DNA from: Tomocerus qinae
Taxonomy: Eukaryota > Arthropoda > Collembola > Entomobryomorpha > Tomoceridae
DNA length: 64,000 nt
Direction of reading: 5' to 3'
Assembly (NCBI GenBank): GCA_020055645.1
Contig: CM034546.1
Span: forward strand, 106,644,875-106,708,874
Shown here: piece after piece, positions 1-15,100 of the stretch
How positions within the stretch are numbered: position 1 is the first letter of the stretch
Layout: each line of letters opens with the position of its first letter
Notes under the pieces: generated by a model
The model's input: only the letters and a program-made list of their open reading frames with translations
The model's database searches: none
What the model was told of the DNA's origin: nothing
Translations under genes and position numbers: made by a program

Positions 1-171
1 AGAACCGACGACTGTTCCATCGTCAAGTCTTCTCTCACGTCGGTATTGTCCATTGTATGTCTGAAAACGGAAATACCTTTCTGAGCCTTCGTCTGTCTGT
101 ACATGGTATTGTGTTGGAGTCTTCTTCCAACCAGAAATTGATCCCTCCGCCACCTTCCAATGTATTATTAC
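1..171 (-). CDS. Cuticular protein with RR chitin-binding domain, exon 2 (runs off the left edge)
   Basis: On the minus strand a TTATTGCAG acceptor at 172-180 opens an uninterrupted frame that reaches base 1 and continues outside the window. The 57 residues end in GSERYFRFQTYNGQYRRERR followed by LDDGTVVGS. This is the first half of a Rebers-Riddiford (chitin_bind_4) domain: aromatic residues spaced Y-F-F-Y, then a glycine, a charged stretch and the VVGS turn that normally precedes SY/GWxDPDG. Such proteins are secreted by the epidermis and bind chitin in the cuticle. The exon starts in phase 0 and its first residues (VIIHWKVAEG) finish the signal peptide begun by the exon at 19094-19135. The RR-1 or RR-2 subclass cannot be decided because the second half lies outside the window. 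I am confident of the family and less so of the exon pairing. Confidence 0.82.
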
Positions 172-3100
172 CTGCAATAAAATAAACATGATGATTATAA
201 TTAAGAGTTCAATAAATATCACATAAGACACAGTTTGCTTTTCGAGGAAATGTAGTTTTGCATATCATGCTACCATTTCCATAAGAGACAGCATATTACG
301 CACAGCACAATAGTGTTTGGGTTTTAGATTTGTAGATTGTAAGGATATAAATAATATATCCCAGGTTTACTCTACTATAATTTACGTACAAAATCAAACG
401 CTTTGCAAACCAAAATCCTTAACATTCCGTTTTTAGACCTATGTAGTATCTGTTTAGTAAATTTAATTCGTAAACGAAATATAAAGAGAGGTGTTGGTAA
501 GAAAATTCTGTAATAATTTTATTCATACCCTTCATGCTAAGATTTAATTTTAACGAGCCGAATCTCCTGGTTTCGTTAAATGAGAATAAAAGACTGTAGT
601 AACGACATATTACGCAATAGGTGATTGGTAAATAAGCAGAGCTAATAAAGTATTTATATTTTAAAAGAAACTTTATGCCTTACACTCAAAAAAGTAGCTT
701 GGCCGACAAACAAAGTGCAATTCCCTTTCATTTGTTCTTACCTAAATTCAGCTTTGCTTATGTACTACGAGAGTAACTATTTAGCACATATATTATGTAA
801 GTATATTAGATCATCATAAAGGTGCGGAATGATAAGATAAAAAAGATGAACCAACAGAGATAGAAAACTGACTTAAATAGAAGTGCACATACAAATTACA
901 GATGCAAATTCATTACAATCAGTCTGCCTGTGAGGTTCGCCAACAAATCCAAGAAAGTCAAATAAAAAACTGCGTACAAAAAGATTTAGTTTCGCTCTGG
1001 GCGTCTTTCTTGCGTGCTTACCCTACGTTAAGCTTTATAATAAAACATTCTTTTCATTATACTATTTTATGTTGCCAACTACCATAATGTATAACTGTAG
1101 TTTACAAGTATACCTAAGTATGTCATTTGCCAATTCAGAAATACATTTCAAGTAATAATATATTGAGTTTCAACTTCCAACATCCTTACATCACTCAGGA
1201 TAAGTAACAATCGTGGTGGGTCAGCTCCTGCTAATTATATAGTTTACATAAATTAGGTTTACTGCTATTCCCACTGTTGCTTTTATTTCACCGCAGCAGC
1301 TTCGCACTTTAGAAGCCAGTTTCTTGACGGAATACTTATTCCATAAAATCAAAATTACATTTGTCACTTACTGATTACACACCACAGGTGTTTATCTATA
1401 CACTATACACTGTGAGACATACTTATACATGTATTTAGTTATAAATCATTCTAAAACCTCTATAGTTGCATAGTTTACAATAGTTAAAAGTGCAATAGTC
1501 ATACATCTTAAAGGAGGACATATCTTATGATGATACTATGTTAATATTGTTCTGAAAATTAATAATGCACATAAATATTTTTTATTTCTTTATACACAGT
1601 ATCGTGTCTTATTGTTGATTCAAGTTTGCATGAATATCCAATTATTACAAAAGTAGACATCTTACAAGCAGCACACCTATACCTCGAAGGGTCAATTATT
1701 GCTGATGTAAAAGTAAACAGTTCATCTTGCTTTTACTGAAATTTCTTAACTACTGACACACATGCTACCTAATTTACACAACTGTAATAATACTATTTTT
1801 AAGGTAAATTTACTATTACTTTCTGAACAAATCATACAAATTGTACTAGCAAACAAAAGCAAGGTCTAATAAATTAATTTGCAGCAAAAACAAAGTCTGA
1901 TTCTTGCCCTATTTCAACTATCACTTCATTTTCAATCCAATTACACACTAATTGAAGCATTCTTCAATGTTGATTATGTCCTCTGAGTTTTTGGGGGAGA
2001 TTCTACTGAATTGCCACATAGCCTTGTAGAATGGTGAGTGTTTTGTATATAGCGATTAATTTTGGAGTAGAATGAGATGGTAAAGGAAGATAGAAATTAA
2101 TCAAAAAAATGTAGGCTCTGTGATAACCTTAATACAACTCCTGTTATATTTACTTATGACAACATAATCACTCCCATTTACGTACGTGACCGAAAATGCT
2201 ACGAATACTCAACTCCCACTTCAGGCTTTATAACCTCCAGCCTAGATCCATTATTTACCTCAACTAAAAATAATGCAAAACTCCTGACTCAATTCTCTGT
2301 TCTTTCCTACCCAACTAGAACATCATTAGAACTCACTCTGTGCAATTCAAGGAATAGTGTTAATCATCTATCCATTTTAAGAACTCTTTCCTTGACTTGG
2401 GCTGGCTTAGATTAAGAAGTAAAAAATACTAAATCACAATTCATCAAGTGCAATTAACCTTTACACTTCATAATACAGTTAAGGCTTCGGTAGATATATA
2501 TAGTACAGAAGCGAATTTCCTATTTTGAAGTACCAATGTAAATGTAAAATGAAAAGGTATAATAGAGATGGGAGGATCATGTTTAGATGAGCAACAGGTG
2601 TAGGTGTACTTCAAGTGAGTATTTATAATACAGTCATGGTTTTAGGTTTAGGCAATTCAAATCCCAGAGGTTAATGATAATACGATCAACTTTCAATGAA
2701 ATACCTTTTTCTTGATACATATAGTACATAAATGCAAGTGTTTATTCACATCTCTACAAACAGTTATACTACACCTGGACTAAAGATCGTCCTTGGGCGT
2801 GACTTATTTCAATCAGCAATATTTCATCCTGTAGTTACACGAAAATCCCAGCATGTATCTCAAAATGTAACTAAATACATGTCAAAATTAACATGGTTGA
2901 AAGGAATCTTACAGCCTGGTACATTTTACAATATTGATTACCTTCCTAATCGAATGCTCTTAAATTGTTCGCCTCTTTAGATTCTAGATATATTGATAAC
3001 ACTTCATCTGTGATAACAATTAGGGATTTTAGGTACTATCCAACCCACTGGAAAGTATAGTTAAATCTTATGTACTAATAGAACAGCAATTGTTCATTGT

Positions 3101-6100
3101 AGTTTGACGTAGTTGAATTAGCTTATCTACAGAGACGCTGCTGTTCCTGGTCCGTCGCATTACTTTAACACGGTAGTTAAATCGCTTACCTTTAGAGGGC
3201 TCTACTCCATTCTGTCGCTTTAATTCCTATAGCATTATTCTTCCAGGTTAACCTATTAATAATAGTCTAATTCCGTGGTACTATCTAATGACTGAAATAA
3301 GTCTTAAGAATGTCTAAATAGTTAAGGTACAAAACTGAATTAAATATGTTCTATGTAATTCAATTATTGATGAAATGATATTTTTAGGTTATTTTCGTGC
3401 AGATTAGGATAACATATCATCCGTAAAAATCAGGATGGATAATAACTTTTTAGGGTCGGTCGCAAATGTAAAAATACTGTTAGTAATAGATATTTACAGA
3501 TATTTTTGAGTTATTTTAGTAGATAACAGTTGCACATTAGCATTAAAGAGCTGCCAACTGCTGTTTATGAAGTATCACAGGACTAGAGGAAAGCATTTGC
3601 AAATATTTATTCATAAGGATGAAGATGAGATTAAGTTTGAGATAAGAGGTGTGCTAAAGTTGACAAGGAAGCTGTGTAATCATTGTGATTTACGAGCTAG
3701 TCATGTCATTTCATTTTCATCGTCCTGTGCACTATGCAATTACATTCACAAAGTTTTTTATATATCCTACCCACCTACAACGTTATTTACGTTTGCTAAA
3801 ACTCCCATGTTATTACTACTCAAAGTTTACTACTTATTTCACATTATCATTAAACGTTACGGCATTTTTCATCTTTAAGAGATTTAGTATAACAAGCATA
3901 ATGTGATAGTGCAGCTGCAAACAATAGGATTGTTATACATGCTGCGTGTACACATTTACAGAGTTGTTCGTTTTAAGTCCAATTGGCCTGTCATGTCCAC
4001 TCAGCTTTTAAATATCCCAAATTTCAGTCATGTTTGATGTTCTGCTTAGCTGTCACAGACATGCGAAAGAAAAACAACAATGCAAGAGCGGAAAAACAAA
4101 TAAAAATTCATGACTGTCACAAAAATAAGAGAAACATCAGGTAACAAGATGTATATTTATTACAAGATCATTACATGCTAACGTTTTCTTCCCTAACTAG
4201 AAAAGACATTTCAAAAATTGTGCAATCTTTTTGGGCTAATATTGATATAAGCATAAAATCTTGACATTTTTACTATTTCCCCGTTCATTATCCGTATTGG
4301 TCATTCACACTGTTTGTCTATTTAGATGATTTGCAAAACCATACTCTATTTATTCTTTTCGACACTTTTCAGCGCAAATTGCACAAACCCAAGAAATATG
4401 ACTAAAGGAATTGAGTTTATTTGCACATGGTGAAAATCTAAGATTATGAATGCATTTAGATCAACCACCAACTTCAATACAACCGTTCTTAAGCGGACAA
4501 AGCTCTGGCACTCCTATCAATATTAACAATCGCAACAAGTTGAGTTGACAACTTGAGATTGAGACTATCAACGATGACCAATGCTTTCATTTTTCCACTT
4601 CCTGCTGTTCACTCTTTTATAGACATTCGCCCAAATTTCATATCTATACTATACATAGGTAATCCAGCCTAGATTTCTTGCATTATTATATCTGTATGGT
4701 ACTGACTAGATTGGTACTAGATTATAAATTGACATCATTTTTCCCAATCTAATTATAAGTATCAGTGCTTACATTTGGATAATTTCGAACTATTAACTAT
4801 CATAGCTCTTCTTAACAGACAGGTTTCTCCCACCAACAGTGCAAAATACATCTATTTACAATTGCATTGAATTATTCTGCACTGCAAAGCTCAAGACTCA
4901 ACTCAAACGTATTTATTGCATGTTGAAAGTACAACCATCAATTTAAACTGCCATGTAGTATTTGACTTATCAATTCATGCTTTGTCTGTTTACCGGCAGC
5001 TTATGTTAAACTAATATGGTTTGATAGTTTGAATTCTCTAGTAACCTATATTTCTGACATCAGACAGACTAATGATTAAGTAATAAATGCCTACAGTTAG
5101 AATAGGTAACTACCAAGTGTAGAAATTCGTATAAACTGTCCATTACCCTTGCTTATTCTGAATTTTTTAGTGTTGGTCTATCTCTTGTTAGTGCTACAGA
5201 TACGATGGCGTACAAATGAGGATACGCAAAAATGTCTATTATTGCAAATCAGTAAAAAATGTCTATGCCTCCCGTTCCACGAAATCATACGAAACTTAAG
5301 GGGGAAAAGAACTACAAACAAAACTTTCGTTTCAATGGAGTAATTACAACGTAACTAGCTATAAGTACGTAGCCCAAGATACGAAATCATCTTTATGTAA
5401 TGAGTACTCTCACCAAAACTGTCACTTTTGTAAATGTTCGCCTTAGACATTATGTATAATGGTCAAATAGGCAATAATTGTCTATTTGCAATTTGCCTAA
5501 TAAACTCATTTGTGAATTGCTAATACAAATATCACAATGACAGATGCCTGGTACCTACTATTAGCAGAGCCAACTAGTTGGGAATTACACTTTTATTATT
5601 ACGTTTGTAATTGTGAAAATTGCGTCTTGTTGATTCTAGTCCTAGTTACATTATTAGCATCAATGGTATTGGAAAAAGAAATTAATAGTTGTCACTTGCA
5701 TGACAAATAACGCACCTATTGTTCACATCACTGTAGAAGAATCTTGGGTGAGTTTGCACAAGTAGGTAAGAGTGATTAAGAAAACCCTTACAAAGGTAGC
5801 GACGACAGCCATGCCGTTTACACTATGGTCAATAATGCTAATACAAACAGTGCAAGTGGGTGTCAATTGTTACGAAACGTTCACACACAATTATTATTGA
5901 CTTGAAAATCCATTCGAAATCATATCCGAGAAGCTGAAATCCTTATAAGGAATAGATGGTAATTGAATTCAGAAAAATTCACTTCCTCTCCCACGATACT
6001 CTATCCAAGAGCAGCATTTGGAAATCTGAATCAATAACACTTACCTGAGTACCCTAAGAAAAGTACCACAAGTTGGGAATACTTCAAGAATGTGTCAATT

Positions 6101-9100
6101 AGTAGTAATAACTCTTTTATTCTCAGGATTACAATTTGCCTAATTTTCTAGACATTTACAAAACTACCAATCCCAAAAAGTTTTCTGAAATTTAAAACAA
6201 ATGTAGATTATCTAATGTTCAGTTTCGTTTTTGTGATAATAATTAGTACATTTGCATCTTGCGTGTTTCCCACATCATCTCATTGATTATAACAACCACA
6301 ACCACACACCTCATAGTATATCACAAAAGTGTTTACTTAATCTACATGTGTATAGTCTAGACTATTCAATAAGGAAAGACATTTTGTTACATAACGGAAC
6401 TGCAATAGAAATTCGCAAAACCACTTTACAATATTATCGCATGATAATTAGAGGCTGCCAGTAAATGAAAGGAAAAATCCCGTCTGTTTCTTTAGATTTT
6501 AGGTAAAGTATTGCAAAATCATCTTTCTATCCATCTTATTGAATCTATTTCGTCGTCTAAAGTTAAGTATAGCTTGCTCAACAGCAGATCTGTAATCTTG
6601 TTGTCCTGTGAAGAGCTAATGCAATGTATCTATATTATCGTTGTGTGTGTATAATTATTAATTTAAGTCGTTAGTCAATTCTGGTACAGTAAATAGATAA
6701 AGACACCGCAGTTCTCGTTAGCAACTTTAACAGAAACGTTCACAATTTACGAGAGAATAGGTTTGTCTAACAATGAAATTGAACAAGACTGTCACGACCA
6801 ATTTTTTCCCCTTTGATAATCTGAACTCTTAAGCTACGACTTGTGCACTATGAGAGATAATAAAACAAAAGGCTATTTTCCCCTGCAAATGAACGTAATG
6901 CAAACCACCAATTACGTCTTCATCATTTTGCAATAACAGATTTTTGATTAGAAAAGCAAAAAAGGGAAGTATGCCTAACACTTCTAGGTACAATTCTCTA
7001 CAGATAGCTTTGAAGCTTGCAACCTATCCTACCTAGATACAGATAGTATGTCAAATGCCCATTTATAAAGTTTACCTATTCATTTAAGTACCTGTGGATT
7101 TATCTATAGTGAAATTATTTAGGTCTTATAATGCATGATGATTATGTTAATACAAAATTGCTTAGTAAGTACCATTATAAGCTATTACCATTGGTAAGTA
7201 ATGAATAATATGAAGTACACGAACAAGAATATTATTACTCCTTGGTTTAAATGATGGATTCTTTCACTATGTGCGTGGCTATTGTATCATAGACACTATC
7301 TCGAACGGTTAAACGAAAGTTTTATTTACATGTTTGACGAAATAATGCTAAAATATATCTTTTTGGTTAGGGACTATTAGCATAGGAATTATTACGGCCA
7401 AGTGATGCTGTTTTCTTGTCTATGCGTAATTGAACGTTTCAAGAGCATCCTTTTCACTTCACCGACTCTACTATTGTAATATATTAGACAAGTTAGAACT
7501 GTTATCAGGAACTATAATATAATACATACAAAAAGACATGGCATAATGGCACTATTTGCATTTCAGCATGCATTGCTATATTTCATATCAAATTGTCTCA
7601 AAGACTGACCCAATCGGAGTATGTTATTCACGATGCGCTGTCATGGGCTCCTTTTAATTTATGGCCTACCTTTTCTAACCTGGCTTTAGCCCATCCTTTT
7701 TGACATCGACCGAACACCAAAGCAAAGATACCTCAGAGATATCCATATTTTATGTTTTCACTAATATCTTTCACAATCGCATTCAATAACCATCCCAAAT
7801 GTCTAAACAGTATAATCTTCATGAAGCAATGCATGGGAAAAAATGCTGGAGTAAATACAATTTGCAATAACAGAGTTTTTAGCAGTGTAACTATCATTAA
7901 TGGGCTGCTTGCTCAATACAATTACTAATATTTAGTTGATAAATTGCTGTAAAACGTGATGTTATTTGTCTTTACCCGTTCAACACTAATGAACAAAAAA
8001 TCGTTTCACAATCCACAAAATAGTAATCCCTATATGGAAAATTCAATGTGGTAGGTACCTATAAATACATCCTTTGGATCCCAGTCTATGATGATGCTTA
8101 TGATGAACTGACAAATAAATTGGAAATATCAAATCATTGGTTCACATTGGATCAATATTGCTCTTGGTTCATGTTTAGAATGTTAGTACTGCCCCAATTT
8201 AATTAATTAACTACTTAGTATAGCTCTTTCAGTATTTTTTGCTTTGCAATAATATGAAATTTCCAAGCTTGCACTTATCAATGCATCATTAATTTTTTTT
8301 CGCTAATGTAGCCTAGTTCTTTTAGTGTAACAGAAGTGTATCTTCAATAAACATTTTCTGTTGGGTTCATGACACATAAATATTTTCGTGATGAATAAAT
8401 AAGATTAATAGGGAAGAGTGAATTTCATTTCTCTCCGTGATTCTCGTGAGGTCATCTATGGCTTCAGCACTGTGGATGAGGGGAGCTAAATTACATATTT
8501 CATTGAGTGCAGCGTGGTGTAATTTGTTCACGTTCATCATGTCCATGTCGTAGTTGTGGTAAATAAATCTCTCAATTTGATATTAAATTGCTTGTGAACT
8601 GCGGACCTTCTCTCCTCCATCAAAAACTGAAACTGACACCGCAAGAGAAACTTGATATATTAGATAAATGAATTGCAAGGAGCCCACACGAAGGAAGTAT
8701 AGTTTATAATAGTGGGTAATAATAATAATAATAATCAAGATGTAGTACGGAGTGTGTGTGGATGTGTACAAAGTAAACAGTATCTATTGACGTTTATTAC
8801 AAATCAAATTATATAACAGGGCAAATAAATCCTTTATCCTTATTGAAGGTAAATAGGTAGAGTAATGGAAATCCTTTGTTCGATTGACCCTGTGTATTGA
8901 TCCCACGCATGATTCGCCTAATTGTCTTACTCACCTATAAGGCATTCCTCGCTACTGAATAAAATTCAATGTGCACTCCTTTACATGTAATTAATCAGAC
9001 TCTTGACAAGGCAAAGCTCTCATAAGTATTGTTTATAGTGCTTTATACTCACAATAATAGCACTTACAGAATAAATGATAAGGATTACGGTACACTTGAC

Positions 9101-12100
9101 ACCTTACATAGTAACCTGGCTTATTGGCTAGAAAGTCATGTGGGTACATCTCCATTATAGATAATTACAAATTAATAAATATTAAATCGAGCCATGACGA
9201 GTCAAACTCCCTACTTATCAATTGACATTCCATTCTATTACAATTGTGTATTTATAAAATGTAAGTACATGGTTAACGAAGACATCTTGAAAGCTAACAC
9301 GATGATAATTAGAGCAAACAGATGGTGAAATTTGTCAAAATATGTCCACTTAACTTTTTTAAAAGGTTCGTGAAAGTTTATTATAATTTAGTCATCGTAG
9401 ATTATATTTAGTACTGAAATTATGAATTGCTTCATTAAAGACTTTAGGTTGGGATCTAATAGTTGATAATGTAAAAATAATTTTAAAAAATAACTAAATG
9501 AGTAAATTGAAAGTAAAACCTTGTCCTTTATTAATCAGTGCTCTATATTGTGTATCAGTATTTATGTATAGGTTGTAAACATGACTATAATATGACAAGT
9601 TAATGGTATAGAGGTAAATCGCTATTGGAAGAAACGCAACTGTCGACATTCTTATTCTGCCTGTGTATTTTATTTGAGACCAAATTGGGTGAATCCAGTT
9701 GTGAAAGATTTGAAGCTACATTTACTAATTCAAATGGAACAAGAGCAAAAGTAGCGTGATCTTGTAATTCACATGCAGACGTAGGTTAAGGGAGAATTAC
9801 AAGATAAAATGATATAATGGCTCACAACACCAAACGCCCATTCTGTCCTTCTCTCCCTGTGAAATTCTAGTTACTTGTCATGTCACTCTTCCTTCGCAAA
9901 TGCCTCAGCTAAATCTGCATCTGCTTCTATAGCTCTAATCATCTCTAACCTGTTCATGTGGATGTAAACGCTAAAAACACGTGAGAGTCTCTCTGAGTGT
10001 ACTTTGTATTTATTCACGCAAGAAACACCTCCTTACCAAATGTCTACATCATTTGCTTTGGTATTACCATTTGTTACTGTAATGTAATTATATAATACTA
10101 ACAACAGAGGATTTTAGGAACTTTAATTGTAAGGTAAACGCAAGACATTCTGAGAAAACATAAATGTGTCAAGCTCTCAAAGAAAACTAAGTTACGTTAC
10201 TTTACATTCCTCAGACGTCTTGTCGGCTATTTATTCAGTAAAATAGCTTCAGTTTATTTACAAATTAGAATGACTAGGTTGTTCTATGGAGTGAATGTTC
10301 TCTGGCTCTATGCAATAGAAAGGTATATTTTGTTTGGCTCTGGATCATTTGCCCACGCGTAAATGGGGCACTTAATGTCAGTGTTACTCCATTTTAAGGC
10401 CCATATAAGGATTTGCAGACTGGGTGACCGCATTGCATCTAAAAAACCATTTTCTACACAACTATGCACTGTACACATTTTGGTAGTAGCTTGCTAAATG
10501 TAAAAATCAACCCTTTGTTCTGTTAACTAGTCTGTCCCTATGTTTTCATTTTCTTTGTTTCAACTCTTGTTTTCTAAATATTATTATGACAAGAGTAAGC
10601 ACCCTCCTGTTTTGTATTCTTGGTCATACCCATCGTAAATCTGATCCGATGTTCACTAGTCAGCAAGCTAAGTAAGAAAATTAGATGATACAAAATCGTC
10701 TCTTGCTTACTATCCAACTATTCTTTTTATACACTGAAAAAAAGTAGAAAATAACCAATCGTCTCAAAAACTGATTGTGAATCTAAAGAATCAACTAATT
10801 GAAGCTCTCTCCTTGTTAAAACTATTTTTCTATTCAACAAAATAACAAGAATGGTCATCGTCTTCGTAAATCGAAAGGTGCTAAAGAAGCAATCGCAAAT
10901 CTTTGACTGTTGCAACTACTGCAGTATGCAGCGAGGTGTAACAACTCGGGCAAAGACACACAAGCTCGTAGCTAATACAACAATCGAAGTAATAAAAGTC
11001 AGAATCTGGGGCTTGTTTCGTTTGCTTTATAGCAAAGCAAGCAACTCAAACTTACATAATAGACATCACCAATACCTTAGCGATATACAGATGTGACATG
11101 CTATATTTCTATAATGAGATTTAAATGGTAGTGTTATCTGTGACTACAATCCCAACCGAACCATTACAAAAACTTGACCAAATCGAATGTCTTCTAAGGC
11201 TCTTTCAATTTTCTTCACGTTTCCTTTCAAATACTTTTATATTGCCTTGCATTGGTGATACTAATAAATCCTTATGTACATCCTTTTCCGTCGTCACTTG
11301 TACTTAGTCTTTTATACTTGTACATACTGCCCTGATATAGTAATACTGATACAGTAGTTAAAAATATGACATTACATATCCTATCACACTCCCATACTTA
11401 AAACCCAGACCAAGACATACTTAAGTAGTCTATAATTATATAACATTTTTTTCTAAATAAAACTACATTTCTTGTTTCTCAAGTTTGTCCCTGTTTTTAA
11501 CTTCTAAAAATCACATGAAACATTACCTAAGGTTACTACCTATATCATTTTTATGCTCCTTGTGATAATAGCACTAGTTTAAAAAATTCTATGGCCACAC
11601 GCCAATGAGTAGGCAATGTGCTGTGAGGGTGACTATAGATGAAGGTAAAGTAGGGGAAAACTTCCTAGCATTTCACATTCACAGTGGTTATTTAAATCAC
11701 TGAAATGTCAACCATTTGTGTAAAGGTTAGCATTTTGCACAGTAGTAGATATAGTATTAGATATATAGATAATGCATAGTAAATTCATAAGAGAATCTGG
11801 ATTGTCGATGGTACAGGGTTCCCGAAATAAGAACCCATACATAGATAGACATCGACCTTAAATCTTGAGTAACTGTCTCAACAATTGGGAGAAATAATTT
11901 ACTTCTTTAGGTCGTACCTGATTGTTATATTGTCAGAGAATTACTGAGTCAACAATAACTATAAGTTATCTGATATTAACATACAATAATTTTTAATCAG
12001 AGTATGATAATTTATTCGTGTGCATTTTAGTGCATCATAAAGCATTCATTTACAATACTACTTTTAGTAAGCTCTAAAAATCCAATAAAGAAGCAATTGA

Positions 12101-15100
12101 TAAAAGCAGTACAGTACAGAATACAACACAGACTTAAACTTGCGAATGTCATTTCTGTCCTATTTATATTGTGTTCACGTAGAATAGTGCATAGACAAAT
12201 GCAATGCAAATTGCATTGTAATAGATTTGCAGCATTAAAATTCTGATGGTGTACGCAATAACAAAACACCAAATAGATACACAAATGCCTAGTGAAGTTA
12301 CATAAAACAAAAGGAATTAACACTAGATACTTATAGGGAGGGCGTATTTCACAAATTACAAACGACAAAAACGTAATAATACAACTGACCAGAAATCTTG
12401 ACTCAGTTGGGAAGAAAATGGCATTCATACAGTAATGCTCTAAAGTACAAAGCATTAAACTACACAGTCGAATGATTACAGATATTTGTGCTCATGATGA
12501 TAACATTGTAGTTTGCAAAGCATCAAAGGAGTAAGAATAGTGCGAGTGTTCACACGAAAATATGTATATTCATTACTTATAGTAGTATCCATGTATAGGT
12601 ATCTAGGTGGTTTAAAGACCATAAACTGATTGCATATTTATTACTGTAAAATTTAGCTTTGTTGGTGTGTTAGTAGGTGTGTGCTTAGTATTCAGAAGTT
12701 GTGGGTGAGGAGGAAGAGTTCAGGGTAAAGAGACTGACCTCCGTTTGTTTCGTACTTCTGTGGCTTTTCTTGATTTCTTATTGTTGTTTTGTCTGTCTTG
12801 TCTTTAGAGCAGGTACTACTTAACGTCTCACTTTAACTAAAAACTAAATGGGCTGTCAACTTACAGACAAAACAAAGTATTGACTACGTTCTTGGTTCCT
12901 ATGAATCAGAATGCAAACATTTGTGTTGATATTGATGCAGAATTAGTGACCTATATTCTTAGAGGACAGTTTGCAAATAAATTCTGTGAGGCACACTTCA
13001 GAGTGAGTTAAAAAGAGCTTTATGTCTGTATTAGTAAATTACGCACAGCTGCTGTGCTCAAGAATGAATTTCTCACATTGCATTTGGCCTTCAACTCAAC
13101 TTACTTATGTCATGTCAGCTCATTCTTAGGAAACTTAATATATCACTAGTTTTAATAGCGAACAGAATGCATCCATGTAATATAGGCCACTCGCTTCTAA
13201 TTACAAGCCTGCACACAAGTTTGTTTACAGAATGGGTAAAGCAAGTTTATATAGTCAAAGAGTAGCACGAACTTAACTAATTACCTTACTAATTCAGTTT
13301 CTGTGAGAAAATTACATGTTTCTGTGCACACATGCTGGTATACCAATTGGCTATGCATTAATATAGGTTGATTACGCTCTCTGTAAAGTAAATAGTAATA
13401 AAATGAGAAAGGATTGTCATGTCTCATCTTAAGTACCTAGAAAAGAACTGCCGCACTTTACCCATCTCATAAAATAAAAAACAATTATTAATGTCAATCT
13501 TTAATAAGTATTGCTTCAGTTTTGAGTTTAGATACACGTAGATTCTCAACGTTTTAATACAATGACGATAACATTTACAACTTTCAATTGGGTAATGCAG
13601 AAAGTATTCATTTACTCTTTCATTTTTAACGATCAAAGCATGTTACTTATAAGTTACTTCTCAATAAACTGCTTTATTGTGCTCTACATACTTACATGGT
13701 AATGGAACACCGATATCTACAATCTAATTCACTACTACAGTGTAAAATTCAAACTGCAAGGTAATTTAATACGGAGCTGCAATATTAGCACGTTTATCGT
13801 GCCGACTAGACCAGAATCCAAAATGAAAATTCTAAGCATTATTCAAACAACTATTATTACAGATGTCTTTCCAACATGTAGATTAAAGTCTGGTTCGATG
13901 CTTAAAAATATCGATCTATCATCCATCTACGATTATACACAACGAATTATTTGTTACAGTGTATTACTACAGCCGATTTTGGGAAAGGTATGCAAATTCT
14001 TTTATGCATTGTGCTTTACCTTTTTACCTTACACTCTACGTGTATGCGTATAGCATGCAGTTTGCAATAATACAAGTTATTTATTTGTAGCAGCATGTAG
14101 AATCAGATTTGTTGCACATAAAGATTTTATCATCTATAGCGTACTGGGATCAACTTTTCAATTTCCTTCAAGAATGCATTTTATGAATAAGTCCGAGATA
14201 AATCTCTGTCGTATCTCAATTTGCAAAATTTTGTCCTTGTAACTCTGAAAATGTAGGACAATTTAATAATTTAAAAATGTGATTGCTATATTCTCCTTCA
14301 TAACTGTCTCAGGTTATTTATAGCTTATTCTCACATTGAACTATCTGTAAAATATCATAATATGTAAAAATATAAATAAGATACTTGCTGAAAAACTTAC
14401 AAACAAAATACAAATATATTTGTGAAAATTGCTACCATCTAATTCTTATTTGCAGTAGTAATTTAATGAATTCAACAAAACATTTTACATGGTGTGTGAA
14501 TTGGGTAAATTAAAGAACAATCGTTTCTCCTATTAATTCTCTAGTGAACCGTGTATTTTTAACTGATTTCGAATTACCAATTCCTGGAAGTTAATAGAAA
14601 CTCAGCAAAGTATAGTTGATAGAGCAAAGCAAAGGTTATTTAAACAAATACTACTATTTACATCCGTTTTTTCCAAAGATATAAGGTCGACCTGTCTAGT
14701 AGCGATAACCTTGCAAAACATTTTATTGTGTACTACTAGTTAATTGTATAAAGTGTACAAAAATATATAAACTAGCTCTTTTTCTGTAAATTGACTAATG
14801 AAAGGTTATGACTTGCACAATATAAATGTACGTTATGCATGACAGTTATGTTACAGTATTCTACTAACATATGTTTAACTAAAGCAGTATAAGTTCCGCA
14901 TGACGAACTTTCTCTTTCATATTATTCTAGAACACTTGTGTCTCATAAATAAACGAAATGCTTTGTGTTCAACGTATTTAGCTCGATTGTAATTTATAGT
15001 TACCGTATTGATATCTTTCAATTGATTAATATGCAAGTTGGAAGTGCACATCCAGAAATGCATTCAATTATAGTTATATCTATATCAGTGAATGTAATGA

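Noticed and set aside
12027-12455. 142-codon hydrophobic frame on the minus strand
   Set aside because: Cys/Leu/Ile-rich composition is what random AT-rich DNA gives. No start context or partner exon.
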